From: JAHIVB01 sp964574705
GTDB taxonomy: Bacteria > Bacillota_I > Bacilli_A > Izemoplasmatales > Hujiaoplasmataceae
Assembly: GCA_964574705.1 (NCBI GenBank)
Contig: CAZNOO010000008.1
Coordinates: forward strand, 1 to 64,000
Reading direction: 5' to 3'
DNA: 64,000 nt
Position 1 is the stretch's first letter. Every line of letters begins with the position of its first letter. Position numbers and translations under genes: made by a program. Positions 1 to 8,880 of the stretch are shown here, in pieces. The notes below the pieces were generated by a model that searched no databases, was not told the origin of the DNA, and saw only the letters and a list, made by a program, of their open reading frames with translations.

Positions 1-2
1 AA

Positions 3-79
<77 letters not shown>

Positions 80-80
80 A

Positions 81-156
81 TGGTGGAGGTTGACGGGATC
101 GAACCGCCGACCCTCTGCTTGTAAGGCAGATGCTCTCCCAGCTGAGCTAAACCTCC
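81..156 (-). tRNA. tRNA-Val (anticodon TAC)
   Basis: Minus-strand cloverleaf with acceptor GGAGGTT/AACCTCC, discriminator A and encoded CCA. The anticodon stem TCTGC/GCAGA encloses loop CTTACAA, so the anticodon is TAC (valine). It is the first gene of a two-tRNA unit with tRNA-Thr. Confidence 0.96.
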
Positions 157-172
157 ATGGGTATATTGTGTT

Positions 173-201
173 ATTATAAACCTATTTTGTCATTTGTCTT
201 G
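173..201 (-). promoter_or_regulatory. promoter of the tRNA-Val/tRNA-Thr unit
   Basis: On the minus strand a perfect TATAAT (178 to 173) lies about 17 bases upstream of tRNA-Val. A poor -35 candidate (AAGACA or CAAGAC, 16-17 bp away) precedes it. The -10 box is convincing and the -35 box is weak. Confidence 0.5.
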
Positions 202-248
202 CATTACAATTTTACTAAATAGGCAATATAAAGTCAAGAAAAAGATTC

Positions 249-270
249 AAAAAAAGCGATTTTCAAATCG
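249..270 (-). terminator. terminator of the glutamate/citramalate operon
   Basis: Minus strand: short hairpin CGATTT/AAATCG with a tiny loop, followed by seven T. It lies about 65 bases past the citXG stop. The stem is short, so termination may be leaky. Nothing else is recognisable in 157-336 apart from the tRNA promoter. Confidence 0.5.
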
Positions 271-336
271 ATTGTTTTTTGTTTCTTTTTTTAGGGTTTC
301 ATTTTAACTAAAGAAGCGTTAAATTTAAGTTCTATT

Positions 337-1596
337 TTACTTGTCTTGTGAAGTAAAAAATAGTTTCTTAACTTTACATAGATATACAGAAACAACGAGT
401 AAATCAGCGCTTCCACCAAAGGTAAGATTGTTCTTGATGCAGTAAGTTGTTACAGCATTGACTTCATCAATGTCTGATACATCTAATCTTGAAAAAATAT
501 CCTTAATCAAATAGATTGTATTAATGTCTGTTCTCTTGAGTAATGTTGTATCTTCTGTCATAACAATTAATTGTACTAAAGCCTGATATAATTCTTTTTG
601 ATGAATATCAGTTAAGTTTCTAAGTGTTTGTTGAACAGAGGGGAGTCCAAGAGACATCTCTTTTCTTGCACCACCAATTCCGTATTTATGAAAAGCTTCC
701 ATACCAAAAGAAACAGGGATAGACTCGAGTTCTCCTAACAAAGGTTTCGACATTAATTTAAGTTCATCAAAGATGGCCTCAAATGGTAAATGAAGTCTTA
801 GAACACGTCCTAATGCCGTCACAACAAATCCGAGATTAAATATTAACCCTTTGTAGGCATTCACACCATGAGTCGCCTCAAGCATTGCGTTTTCCGCTTC
901 AAGACCAATGATGCGTATTGAATTCATTAGTTCTTCAGGAGAACCATTGAAATGGATTCCTAGTTCAAACATTTGAATAAAGAATGGAGTGATTGCTTCC
1001 TTTGCATGAATCATTAATGCATAATCCATATCTTTGTGACTGCCCGAACTGGTCGGAGTGACGAGTCCAAATTTAGGATCTAAGTTCAGTTCACAAAGGA
1101 TGCTGTCATCGATCAGTTGATCGATAGTATATTTTAAATATTCAATGGTTTTTTGTTTTATAACTTGGATCACTTCTTCTGCCGTATGCTTATCTGTCTT
1201 TTGACAAATTCGAGCGTCTGATTCACCGCAGATAACGCACGTTCTCGGAGTACTGCGATGATGATCTTTATCTTTGGAATAGACATCAATATCGACAAAT
1301 CTTCCAATTGGCGTTGATTCTTCGAGACTTATGCATTCGTTCTTAATATAATCTCCCTTCCCCGCGCTTAAAGCAATGAGCATAAACGGCCCATCATTCG
1401 ATTCCTTTAGCTCTCTTGAAACTTCACTTTGATTCTTTATAAGGTTAGAAAAAAGACGAACCAATAGATGGGCTGGAAATCTGTTTTTATCCTGCCCCGG
1501 AATGTTCGCCTTAATGGATATAATAATAGGATGCTTTACTAGTAACTGTTCAATTTCTTGTGATCTGGTTTCACGGTCATGTAAAATATCAGACAT
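337..1596 (-). CDS. citXG: CitXG, bifunctional citrate-lyase prosthetic-group synthase/transferase
   Basis: The N-terminal ~160 residues match CitX, which transfers the phosphoribosyl-dephospho-CoA arm onto the lyase acyl carrier protein; a DRE-R motif and an N-I-PG segment are visible. The remainder matches CitG, which makes the arm precursor from ATP and dephospho-CoA. CitX-CitG fusions are known in other bacteria. The start is placed at the ATG at 1596, which overlaps the citF stop by 8 bases and keeps the CitX start MSDILHDRE. An upstream start at 1638 would give 14 extra unconserved residues. It is the last gene of the operon, after citD, citE and citF, and so activates the CitD made upstream. 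Confidence 0.88.
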   Translation of the reverse strand: MSDILHDRETRSQEIEQLLVKHPIIISIKANIPGQDKNRFPAHLLVRLFSNLIKNQSEVSRELKESNDGPFMLIALSAGKGDYIKNECISLEESTPIGRFVDIDVYSKDKDHHRSTPRTCVICGESDARICQKTDKHTAEEVIQVIKQKTIEYLKYTIDQLIDDSILCELNLDPKFGLVTPTSSGSHKDMDYALMIHAKEAITPFFIQMFELGIHFNGSPEELMNSIRIIGLEAENAMLEATHGVNAYKGLIFNLGFVVTALGRVLRLHLPFEAIFDELKLMSKPLLGELESIPVSFGMEAFHKYGIGGARKEMSLGLPSVQQTLRNLTDIHQKELYQALVQLIVMTEDTTLLKRTDINTIYLIKDIFSRLDVSDIDEVNAVTTYCIKNNLTFGGSADLLVVSVYLCKVKKLFFTSQDK

Positions 1597-3112
1597 GGGA
1601 TTCAACCTGATACAAGGAATCAATAATCGTTCCGTCACGATATTCTACAACACCAATTCTTTTTGTGTTCTTAGGTAACTTTTTAGGAACACCTGTCACC
1701 CAATGTGCTTCTTCCAATAATTCTTTCATTGTGAAGATTGGAACCTTTTTGCGATTCAATTGATCAATTAAGTCTTTTCTTAATGGATTAACCGCAATTC
1801 CTCTTTCACAGACAAAGACATCAACGTTTTCACCTGGTGTTGAAATTGTTTGTAATTCTTCTTTGATGATTGGGAGTCGCGACTTAATTAGTTGTGAAAC
1901 AATGACAGTACAAAAAGCACCGTGAGCAATATCGCTATGTCCGCCACTTCCGCCAATGATTCTTCCGAAAGAGTCTGTAGTCACATTGACATTGAAATCA
2001 AGATCGATTTCAGTCGCACCCAAAATAACAAAATCAAGTTGTTCGCAAATTGGTAAATCTTCATATGGATTTCCATATTTGGATGCTGAAATTGCGATAT
2101 GGTTTTGATTTCGATCTACAGATTTCACGGCGTCTAAATCAAAGCACTGAACATCATAAAGATTTTCAAACAAACCTTCTTCAAGCATTTTTACATAATA
2201 AGAAGTGATGCCTCCTGAAGCGAATCTACCTTTGATGTTTCTTTTCTTCATAATCGCTCTGACATAATCAACGACAGCCAAAGAGGTGCCTCCGGCACCA
2301 GTTTGCATTGAAAATCCATTTTTAATCAACCCGAGTTTATCTAGTAATACTGAAGTATCTTTTGCGATTTTAAGACCAATGGGGTCTCTCGTAATTTTAG
2401 TCGTTCCTGAAACAATGCCCTCTGGATTTCCTATCTTATCGACAACGATGACTGCGTCAACGTAGTCTTTGGATAATTGGATATGATCTAATGCATCTAC
2501 TAGATGATCCGTGACTAAAATAACGATATCTGCATATTCTAAATCACTCACTGCGTATCCAAGTACTCCACACGCACTTTCTCCAGTTGCGCCGTATCCG
2601 TTTCCAAGTTTGTCTACGGTAGGCGTCGCAAGAAAGGCTACATCGATGTGAATTTCGCCGCTTTCAATCGAGCGAGCTCTTCCGCCGTGTGTTTGCATAA
2701 CGAGTTCGCCTTTTAATAATCCTTTTTGAACCGCAATAGAAACCGGACCGTTCATATATGAAGTATGAATAGATGTAATATTGCCATTTTCAATACAAGG
2801 GACGAGTTCGGTGTAACTTTCAAAAATCGAACTTGGAGCGATGTGAATGTTTTTCAGTTTCTTTTTTTGGATGACTTTCGCCACTTCATTAATGACCCAG
2901 TCTCCACTTCTTAAATGATGATGGAACGAGAAAGTCATCCCTGACCTCAATTTAAAATAGTCGAATGCCTCTTTGTAAGAAGAGAAGAATTCGACTTTTT
3001 TTGGTTTTATTTTTTTTGAGATGGTTGTTCTAGAATGGGATTTATAGTCATCGCTTGAAACAAACGGTTTAAACCCGTCCGGAACAAACCTGTCTAGACT
3101 ATTCTTCATCAT
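1589..3112 (-). CDS. citF: citrate lyase-type alpha subunit (CoA transferase; probable citramalate lyase alpha)
   Basis: This 507-residue protein has the full length of CitF. It has the family's FHHHLRSGD block near residue 63 and glycine-rich CoA-transferase segments (GNGYGATGESACGVLG; GGSGGHSDIAHGA). The subunit swaps the acetyl group on the CitD arm for the incoming acid. Here the acid is inferred to be citramalate and not citrate, because the operon also makes methylaspartate and mesaconate. It overlaps citE upstream and citXG downstream, which suggests translational coupling. Sequence alone cannot separate citrate from citramalate specificity. Confidence 0.92.
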   Translation of the reverse strand: MMKNSLDRFVPDGFKPFVSSDDYKSHSRTTISKKIKPKKVEFFSSYKEAFDYFKLRSGMTFSFHHHLRSGDWVINEVAKVIQKKKLKNIHIAPSSIFESYTELVPCIENGNITSIHTSYMNGPVSIAVQKGLLKGELVMQTHGGRARSIESGEIHIDVAFLATPTVDKLGNGYGATGESACGVLGYAVSDLEYADIVILVTDHLVDALDHIQLSKDYVDAVIVVDKIGNPEGIVSGTTKITRDPIGLKIAKDTSVLLDKLGLIKNGFSMQTGAGGTSLAVVDYVRAIMKKRNIKGRFASGGITSYYVKMLEEGLFENLYDVQCFDLDAVKSVDRNQNHIAISASKYGNPYEDLPICEQLDFVILGATEIDLDFNVNVTTDSFGRIIGGSGGHSDIAHGAFCTVIVSQLIKSRLPIIKEELQTISTPGENVDVFVCERGIAVNPLRKDLIDQLNRKKVPIFTMKELLEEAHWVTGVPKKLPKNTKRIGVVEYRDGTIIDSLYQVESHV

Positions 3113-3974
3113 TTTTCACCAGATTAAATTTCTTTGCTTTTTCGATGACTTTCATTGCTCTTTCAACAATCGGTTTGTCAACCATTTTACCGTCAACGGT
3201 AAAAGAGCCTTTCCCTTCACTGTCAGCCTTTTCTTTCGCTTCCAATACTTTATAGGCGTGCTCAATGTCTTCAACGGATGGAGAAAAGGATTGATTGATG
3301 AATTCAATATGTCTTGGATGAATTGCACATTTCGCCTTCATTCCAAGAGAAACAGCATTCAAGGTATCCTTTTCAAATCCGGCATCGTCATACACGTCTG
3401 TATAAGGCGTGTCAATCGAAATGATTTGAAAAGCGGCGCAGGCAATAATGATTCTGCTTCTAGAATAGAGGAGTTCATGGGCTTCAGACGTGCGTTTCAC
3501 TTCCAAGTCTTTCGTTAAATCTTCTCCGCCTAAAATCAACCCGATGACTCTTGGAAGTGAAGCAATTTGATCAACTTGAAGCATCGAAATGGCTTGTTCG
3601 ATGATTGGGATAATTTTAATCGTCTTTTCCATGTTGTTCGTTTGTTCTATGACGGTTAACGCTTCTTCCAATGCATGCACAGAAGAAACTTTTGCTTTCG
3701 GTAAAACGATTGCGTCAATATTGTCAGATACAATCATCATTAAATCGTCTTCAAAGAAGTCGCTGCCGACTTCGTTGACTCTGACGAGATTTAGGACTTT
3801 ACTTTTAGAAGCGTTCTTCGTTAAAAACTCTTTAATTAAATTTCTGGCATTATCTTTTTCGCTTGGAAGAACGGCGTCTTCCAAATCGAAAATAATCGCA
3901 TCCGCATCAAATAAATACGCATTTTGAATCATATTAGGAAGATTTCCCGGGATGAATAACAGACTTCTCATCAT
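3099..3974 (-). CDS. citE: citrate lyase-type beta subunit (lyase; probable citramalate lyase beta)
   Basis: The 291 residues match the CitE/HpcH-HpaI aldolase family: N-terminal LFIPGN, then D-I-FDLEDAV (metal-proximal Asp/Glu), R-N--GS-F, an IVLPK strand and AIHPRH near the C-terminus. The enzyme cleaves the acyl-S-CitD intermediate, giving pyruvate if the substrate is citramalyl or oxaloacetate if citryl. The start overlaps the citD stop by 3 bases and a second ATG follows directly. It forms a complex with CitF and CitD. Full-length and intact. Confidence 0.93.
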   Translation of the reverse strand: MMRSLLFIPGNLPNMIQNAYLFDADAIIFDLEDAVLPSEKDNARNLIKEFLTKNASKSKVLNLVRVNEVGSDFFEDDLMMIVSDNIDAIVLPKAKVSSVHALEEALTVIEQTNNMEKTIKIIPIIEQAISMLQVDQIASLPRVIGLILGGEDLTKDLEVKRTSEAHELLYSRSRIIIACAAFQIISIDTPYTDVYDDAGFEKDTLNAVSLGMKAKCAIHPRHIEFINQSFSPSVEDIEHAYKVLEAKEKADSEGKGSFTVDGKMVDKPIVERAMKVIEKAKKFNLVKNDEE

Positions 3975-4225
3975 AAGGCATTCATCCTTTCAACCGCAGT
4001 AATCAATCTGGCTTTGATGGTTGAATCCAAAGCGCCTCGATCTAAGACTTCCACTTTGACGTTTTCTGCTTTTAACTCTTTTAAAGTGTTTTCGATTAAT
4101 AGTTTGATTTGGTCATGGAAAAAAGCGCCGACAACACTGTCAATCAATATTTCTTGATGATCCTGTTTGGTGACTGTAATAATGCAATCACTTGATTCTT
4201 TGGATCCTGCCGTGCCTTTCATCAT
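3971..4225 (-). CDS. citD: citrate lyase-type acyl carrier protein (gamma subunit)
   Basis: An 84-residue carrier protein with the CitD motif GTAGS-ESSD at the N-terminus. Ser11 corresponds to the serine (Ser14 in other CitD proteins) that carries the phosphoribosyl-dephospho-CoA arm. The C-terminal D-GALD---KARL block is also typical. A strong AGGAGG ribosome site precedes the start. It sits 9 bases after mal, which links the lyase to methylaspartate metabolism. Confidence 0.93.
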   Translation of the reverse strand: MMKGTAGSKESSDCIITVTKQDHQEILIDSVVGAFFHDQIKLLIENTLKELKAENVKVEVLDRGALDSTIKARLITAVERMNAL

Positions 4226-4234
4226 AATGACCTC

Positions 4235-5473
4235 CTATTTATTCGCTCTTGCGAGTACGCGGTTCATTTCGTTTTTAACAATCATCAGTCCTGCATCAAC
4301 ACCCATTCCTGGTTTTGCAAGGCATTGCTTAGCGTTGCATGCAATTGCAATGTTTGTTGTGACTTCAGCTGAAATGTTGGTTTCATTGCAAGTTCCACCG
4401 CAATATGACCCAACGCCATATTGGTTACAGTAAAGAATCGATTCGATAATATTATTGACTCCACCTAAATCTGGCGTTTTGATTTGAAGCATATGCCCTG
4501 CTTGATTTTCCGCAAAGTATTTAACGTCTTCAAGGGTATTGCACCATTCGTCAGCAACCATTTCAACGGTAGATCCAGCTTGGTTCAATCTAGATGTTAA
4601 GTCCTTTAAGAATTGCATCGTCGTTTCTCTGTTTCCGGTATCAATCGGTCCTTCGATTCGAAGAATGAAAGGATAAGCTACTTGTTCAAGTACCAGTAAA
4701 TAATCAATCATTTTATTGATATCATTATCAAATGCAACTGCAATCGTTCCATAGACATCAATGTGCAACGTTGGGAAATAATCATCTTTTACTTTATGAG
4801 ATAAGATTCGATCATGAAGCCATTTGACATACTCAATCAGCTTCTCGCCTTTTCTTCCAAGTTTGGTATCGACGTTGTTGATTAAAGCATGAGGAAGCAC
4901 ATCTGCTTCTTTCATGATCATCTTATCGACGTTGGTATAACGGTCATCTCCACTTTGGGTGAAAACTGGGACGGGTAGATAAACAGTATCTTCAATATGA
5001 TATTCTTTTCGAACGATTTCAGCCATTGTAACTTTGTATAAATTAGCGGTAACACTCAAAATAGCTTGCGTGATCCCATAACGAATTGCTGTGTGAAGAC
5101 GTGTTCCATTGATTAGGATCCGGTCGTATTTTTCAGCTAAAGATTTGAATTCCGTCAAGTTTTCTTTTAGTAATAAAGGAACAATTTCTTTTTCCAAAAA
5201 CGGAATATATTCAGAAGCTAAAAACAATGGATCTCTTCCGCCCATTCCTGAATATTGTACTGCTGCGCAGTCTCCGTATCCTACGGTTCCATCTTCTAAG
5301 ATGATTTGAATTGAAATGGCTTCGCCTTTTTGACGAATGGCGGTGAACCCTTCTAAAACAGGTTTTCCAAGATAGAACAATCCGTCGTTGAGTGCACCGT
5401 TTTTGATGGCTTGTTGATCATCAAAGAAAAAGCCGGTATATGATTCGGTGAGTAATACTTTTTTTATTTTCAT
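4235..5473 (-). CDS. mal: 3-methylaspartate ammonia-lyase
   Basis: The 412 residues match methylaspartate ammonia-lyase of the enolase superfamily, which converts (2S,3S)-3-methylaspartate to mesaconate and ammonia. The QIKTPDLGG motif contains Lys332, matching the catalytic Lys331 of the clostridial enzyme. HIDVYG, RIEGP-D and VADEWCN supply the Mg-binding acidic residues. A GGAG ribosome site precedes the ATG. It follows glmE by 13 bases. No gene for the next enzyme, mesaconate hydratase, is present in the operon. Confidence 0.96.
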   Translation of the reverse strand: MKIKKVLLTESYTGFFFDDQQAIKNGALNDGLFYLGKPVLEGFTAIRQKGEAISIQIILEDGTVGYGDCAAVQYSGMGGRDPLFLASEYIPFLEKEIVPLLLKENLTEFKSLAEKYDRILINGTRLHTAIRYGITQAILSVTANLYKVTMAEIVRKEYHIEDTVYLPVPVFTQSGDDRYTNVDKMIMKEADVLPHALINNVDTKLGRKGEKLIEYVKWLHDRILSHKVKDDYFPTLHIDVYGTIAVAFDNDINKMIDYLLVLEQVAYPFILRIEGPIDTGNRETTMQFLKDLTSRLNQAGSTVEMVADEWCNTLEDVKYFAENQAGHMLQIKTPDLGGVNNIIESILYCNQYGVGSYCGGTCNETNISAEVTTNIAIACNAKQCLAKPGMGVDAGLMIVKNEMNRVLARANK

Positions 5474-5486
5474 GTTATTCTCCAGT

Positions 5487-6941
5487 TTATTTTTTGTGAC
5501 CGATTAATTTTCCAAGAGAGACGGAATAGACATCGTCAACCGTCATTTGGAAAGAGATGGGACGTTTTTGGAATTCTGCACGCTCTTGTATTTTTTGACG
5601 ATGAAATTCTTTGATTTCATCGGAATAACAAGTGTGTCCAAATTCCAAAATGCGAATGTTTCCTTCTAAATCTCTTGCGGGCAATATTTTTCCAGCATTG
5701 TATTTACTGGGTGCAAACGGAACGTCAATCAATCCTTGTTCAAAAGCTCTAACAACGCCTTTTGCCAAATCGCCGTCTCCGACTTTATAAATGCAATTCA
5801 TCAAACAATCAACTTCGACTTCGATTTGATGCATTTCTTGTCTTAATTTTACACTGTCGACCATTTGTTGGTCTTTTAACATCGTGATGACATATTTTGA
5901 TTCCTTAACGCCGTATCCGTTGGCTTCCATCGTTGGAATGCCTACGGATTCTTGCGGAGATTTTGTAATCATTTTTGAAGCCTTTGAAAGTGCGGCGACG
6001 GTAGAACTAAAAGCGATCAATCCTGCAGCTTCTGCTTCATTATCTGGGAATCCACCCATCCATTGATGGAATACGGTGGAGACAAATACATCAAGGTATC
6101 CTTTTTCTTTCAAATACTTTTCAGTCAGGGTTTGGAGTGTTTTAATTGCAGCAACGTCTTGAACAATATTGCCACCCATTCCATATCCTACTGTAATATT
6201 CTTAACTCCTTGTTCTGCCGCAAGCAATGCTTCGCAGATGGCAACTGTACTTGATATTGAAGGAGGTACCAATGTTCCGGTTAGAGGACCAAACGGTTCT
6301 CTGTTAATATGAACACTGTGTTCTTCATAATAACCCACCAAACGATCGCAATATTGCCAGTTTCGAATCGAAGTTTCAAGTGGAACGCTTTTTGCGTAAG
6401 GAATGTTATAAGAGATTCCTCCGCCTTCATTCGAAGTCCAACCGGATGCCAGAATGATTTCAGTCAAAAGTCTTGCGTCTGGAGTGCCGTGTCTTGCCTG
6501 TAAGGGCACATTGACGGATTCTTGCACTTTTCTGCATCCTTCAACACCATGATTGACGGCTGGAAATCCATTTAGAAGAGCTCTGCCGATTTCTTTGCTT
6601 TCTTTGATTCCCTTTTCAGCTTCGATGTATCTGTTTTGTCTTGTGTAGCTGTCAATTGTGGAAGGGAGAACATCCGCTCCGCTACTTTCAAGATGTTTCA
6701 ATAATTTAATGTGTTCTTCTAGGACTGGAACGCCGGCTCTTGGTTGAACTAAAGTTCTTCCTTCTGCTTTGGCTTTAATCAAAAGTAATGCCAGATTTTT
6801 ACTCTCAGGCAGATTTTTTGAATAAGCTACAGCCTTATCTAAATCTAATTCAGGGCTGGATCCAGTAATCCAATCGGATAATACTTTTTCTCTTTCTTTG
6901 AGAAATTGTTCAAGTGGAATTTTTTTATTTTCGAGTTCCAT
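5487..6941 (-). CDS. glmE: glutamate mutase, epsilon (catalytic) subunit
   Basis: The 484 residues match GlmE/MutE, the TIM-barrel subunit of adenosylcobalamin-dependent glutamate mutase (L-glutamate to threo-3-methylaspartate). Visible blocks are LVQPRAGVP, DSYTRQN, QARHGTPDAR, SNEGGGISYN and YGMGGN, which carry the arginine, glutamate and glycine residues that bind substrate and cofactor. The length equals that of the characterised clostridial enzymes. It needs GlmS, encoded two genes upstream, to bind the cofactor. Confidence 0.96.
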   Translation of the reverse strand: MELENKKIPLEQFLKEREKVLSDWITGSSPELDLDKAVAYSKNLPESKNLALLLIKAKAEGRTLVQPRAGVPVLEEHIKLLKHLESSGADVLPSTIDSYTRQNRYIEAEKGIKESKEIGRALLNGFPAVNHGVEGCRKVQESVNVPLQARHGTPDARLLTEIILASGWTSNEGGGISYNIPYAKSVPLETSIRNWQYCDRLVGYYEEHSVHINREPFGPLTGTLVPPSISSTVAICEALLAAEQGVKNITVGYGMGGNIVQDVAAIKTLQTLTEKYLKEKGYLDVFVSTVFHQWMGGFPDNEAEAAGLIAFSSTVAALSKASKMITKSPQESVGIPTMEANGYGVKESKYVITMLKDQQMVDSVKLRQEMHQIEVEVDCLMNCIYKVGDGDLAKGVVRAFEQGLIDVPFAPSKYNAGKILPARDLEGNIRILEFGHTCYSDEIKEFHRQKIQERAEFQKRPISFQMTVDDVYSVSLGKLIGHKK

Positions 6942-6954
6942 ACGTTATCCTTTT

Positions 6955-8340
6955 TTATTCGACTGAAATGACATATTTTTTCATAATTTGCAGTGCAAGT
7001 AGTGGATCTCTTTGACTTAATAAACCCATTGCGGCAAGCAAATATGTTTTATCAAGTAAAAAATGTGGGTGTTGAGGACGAAGTTCTTGATGGTTATGAA
7101 GAATGTTGGTTGTTTTAGACAGAATCGAAATCGGTGTGTTTGAATGAATCACAACGCCGCCGGTTCCAATCACATATTCAACTTCACTCAAATCTTTTCC
7201 GATTTGATTGTAAATCAATCCCATCGGGGTAAATATCTGTTCAATTCGTCCAACGTGACGGTGCATGGCACGATAGGCACACATCTCCGCAAGCAATTGG
7301 TCGATGAATTCATCATGGGGGTTTTCAGGAAGTGAAGAGACGTTTTGATACCTGTAAGCCACTTCTTCTTCAATGTTAACGCCATGTTCGTTGTTTAAAA
7401 ATTGAATTTCTTCTTTTGTCAATGCTTTCAGAATTCCAGGGGCAGAATATCGCATTCCTAGATCGCCTTCAACGGTTCTTTTTGCGAAGGGTTCTTCCAT
7501 TCCGTGGATGATGACATCACTTCTGTTCGATGCATTGCAAATGGAATACATATCTGTAGTCGCTCCGCCGATATCGACAACGACAATGTCTCCCAATCCT
7601 TTTTCGTGCAGGTATCCCTTTGACAACAATTCAGAAGCTAAAAGGACTGCTTCGGGAGTTGGCAATAGGATTTCATCGATTTCAGCTTCAATCTTCTTGA
7701 TTCCTTTGGCGACGATGATATTCTTTAAAAAGATGTCTCTGATTTTATTTCTAGCGCACTTAACGTTCAATACATTGATTTTTGGCATGACGTTGTCGCA
7801 AAGAACATAATTCAAATCATATTTGATGAAGATGTCTTCGATTTCATCAAGACAGGATTTATTTCCGGCGTATACAATCGGAATTTTAACTTTCATCTCT
7901 CCAAGGAGTTTTGCGTTGAAAAGGACACATTCGGAATTTCCGCCGTCCGCGCCTCCAGCAAGTAAAATGATATCTATCTTCTGACGATTGATTTCTTCAA
8001 CTTCTTTATGATTCAAATGATGCGAAAAAATCAGATCAACCTTAGCGCCTGCGCCAAGACAAACTCGTTTTGCCGCTTCAACGGTTAGCTCCTCAACTAG
8101 ACCAATAGCGGCCATTTTCAGGCCGCCAGCTGCCGATGAACAGGCAATGACTTGATCGAATTGTACCACTTTTCCCATATTCTCATAAAGCCGTTCAAGT
8201 GCATTATGATACCCAATGGCAATATCTTCCGTCACGGTTGTAAAATGTGAAGAAGAGCCAATGACATCTCTTAATGCAGTATCAACAGCTGTTAATTTGG
8301 TAAAAGTGGATCCGAAATCTACAAGTAAGTAAGTACTCAT
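6955..8340 (-). CDS. glmL: GlmL/MutL, glutamate mutase-associated ASKHA protein
   Basis: A 461-residue protein of the GlmL family, which resembles hydantoinase A and diol-dehydratase reactivases. The N-terminus has the ATP-fold motif LLVDFGSTFTK, with further phosphate-binding segments ILLAGGADGG, VDIGGATTDMY and VIGTGGVV. It lies between glmS and glmE, its usual place. Reactivation or assembly of the B12 enzyme is the usual proposal; this is inferred from family and context. The start has a GGAG ribosome site. Confidence 0.92.
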   Translation of the reverse strand: MSTYLLVDFGSTFTKLTAVDTALRDVIGSSSHFTTVTEDIAIGYHNALERLYENMGKVVQFDQVIACSSAAGGLKMAAIGLVEELTVEAAKRVCLGAGAKVDLIFSHHLNHKEVEEINRQKIDIILLAGGADGGNSECVLFNAKLLGEMKVKIPIVYAGNKSCLDEIEDIFIKYDLNYVLCDNVMPKINVLNVKCARNKIRDIFLKNIIVAKGIKKIEAEIDEILLPTPEAVLLASELLSKGYLHEKGLGDIVVVDIGGATTDMYSICNASNRSDVIIHGMEEPFAKRTVEGDLGMRYSAPGILKALTKEEIQFLNNEHGVNIEEEVAYRYQNVSSLPENPHDEFIDQLLAEMCAYRAMHRHVGRIEQIFTPMGLIYNQIGKDLSEVEYVIGTGGVVIHSNTPISILSKTTNILHNHQELRPQHPHFLLDKTYLLAAMGLLSQRDPLLALQIMKKYVISVE

Positions 8341-8341
8341 T

Positions 8342-8746
8342 TTACTCTCCTAGGTCTTGATGGATGTCTCCCAATGCTTGATCTATTGGAGTTCCGGGTG
8401 GATAGACCCGGTTAAAGCCCATTTTAGTGAAACGTTCTTTGACTTCGTCGAAATTTTGCTTTCCGACAACGATGTTTCCACCGACATAAAGTAATATGTC
8501 TTCAATACCCGCTTCGATGCATTTGTCTCTCATTCCGCGACAATCAAGTTCTCCATGTCCGTAAAGGCTTGAAACCATGATCAAGGATGCATCGGTCTCG
8601 ATAGCGGCGTTGATGAAATCTTCTTGAGAGGAAAGGACACCGATGTTGATGACCTTATATCCCGCATTTTCCAAAGTGTACTCAATGATTTTATTTCCGA
8701 CAGCGTGTACGTCAGAACCGATAACGCCAATTACGATTGATTTCAA
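8342..8746 (-). CDS. glmS: glutamate mutase, sigma (B12-binding) subunit
   Basis: A 134-residue cobalamin-binding domain with the base-off signature D-H--G near residues 12-17 (SDVHAVG); His14 should coordinate cobalt. The later SSLYGHG and GGN segments also match GlmS. It is the first gene of the glutamate operon. The start codon is TTG with a good GGAG site. The promoter and a cre-like operator lie directly upstream. Confidence 0.96.
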   Translation of the reverse strand: MKSIVIGVIGSDVHAVGNKIIEYTLENAGYKVINIGVLSSQEDFINAAIETDASLIMVSSLYGHGELDCRGMRDKCIEAGIEDILLYVGGNIVVGKQNFDEVKERFTKMGFNRVYPPGTPIDQALGDIHQDLGE

Positions 8747-8764
8747 AGTAGTCTCCTTTAGTCC

Positions 8765-8778
8765 TGTAAGCGTTTTTA
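8765..8778. promoter_or_regulatory. cre-like CcpA operator of the glutamate operon
   Basis: TGTAAGCGTTTTTA matches 13 of 14 positions of the Bacillota consensus TGWAANCGNTNWCA. It lies just downstream of the -10 box at the expected transcription start, a position where CcpA represses. hprK and ptsI in this window support a working HPr/CcpA circuit. Confidence 0.65.
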
Positions 8779-8785
8779 CACAAAC

Positions 8786-8814
8786 ATTATAACATACTGA
8801 AAACGAAGATTCAA
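8786..8814 (-). promoter_or_regulatory. promoter of the glutamate/citramalate operon
   Basis: Minus strand: -35 TTGAAT (8814 to 8809), a 17-bp spacer and a perfect -10 TATAAT (8791 to 8786). Transcription would start about 30 bases before glmS. A hairpin at 8844-8869 lies between this promoter and the lysine operon but has no T-tract, so readthrough from the lysine operon is possible. Confidence 0.8.
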
Positions 8815-8880
8815 AGGTTAATTTCTGTTTTACAACAATTCTGCTTTTTGGCTTTTTTAGGGCAAAAAGTCGATTATTTG

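Noticed and set aside
1589..4225. True citrate fermentation operon
   Set aside because: No citrate transporter, citC or oxaloacetate decarboxylase is present, and the genes sit inside a glutamate mutase/methylaspartase operon; citramalate is the better substrate, though this is not proven.
8844..8869. Hairpin after the adenosyltransferase gene as an intrinsic terminator
   Set aside because: The 7-bp stem is followed by CAGAATTG and not by a T-tract on the minus strand.
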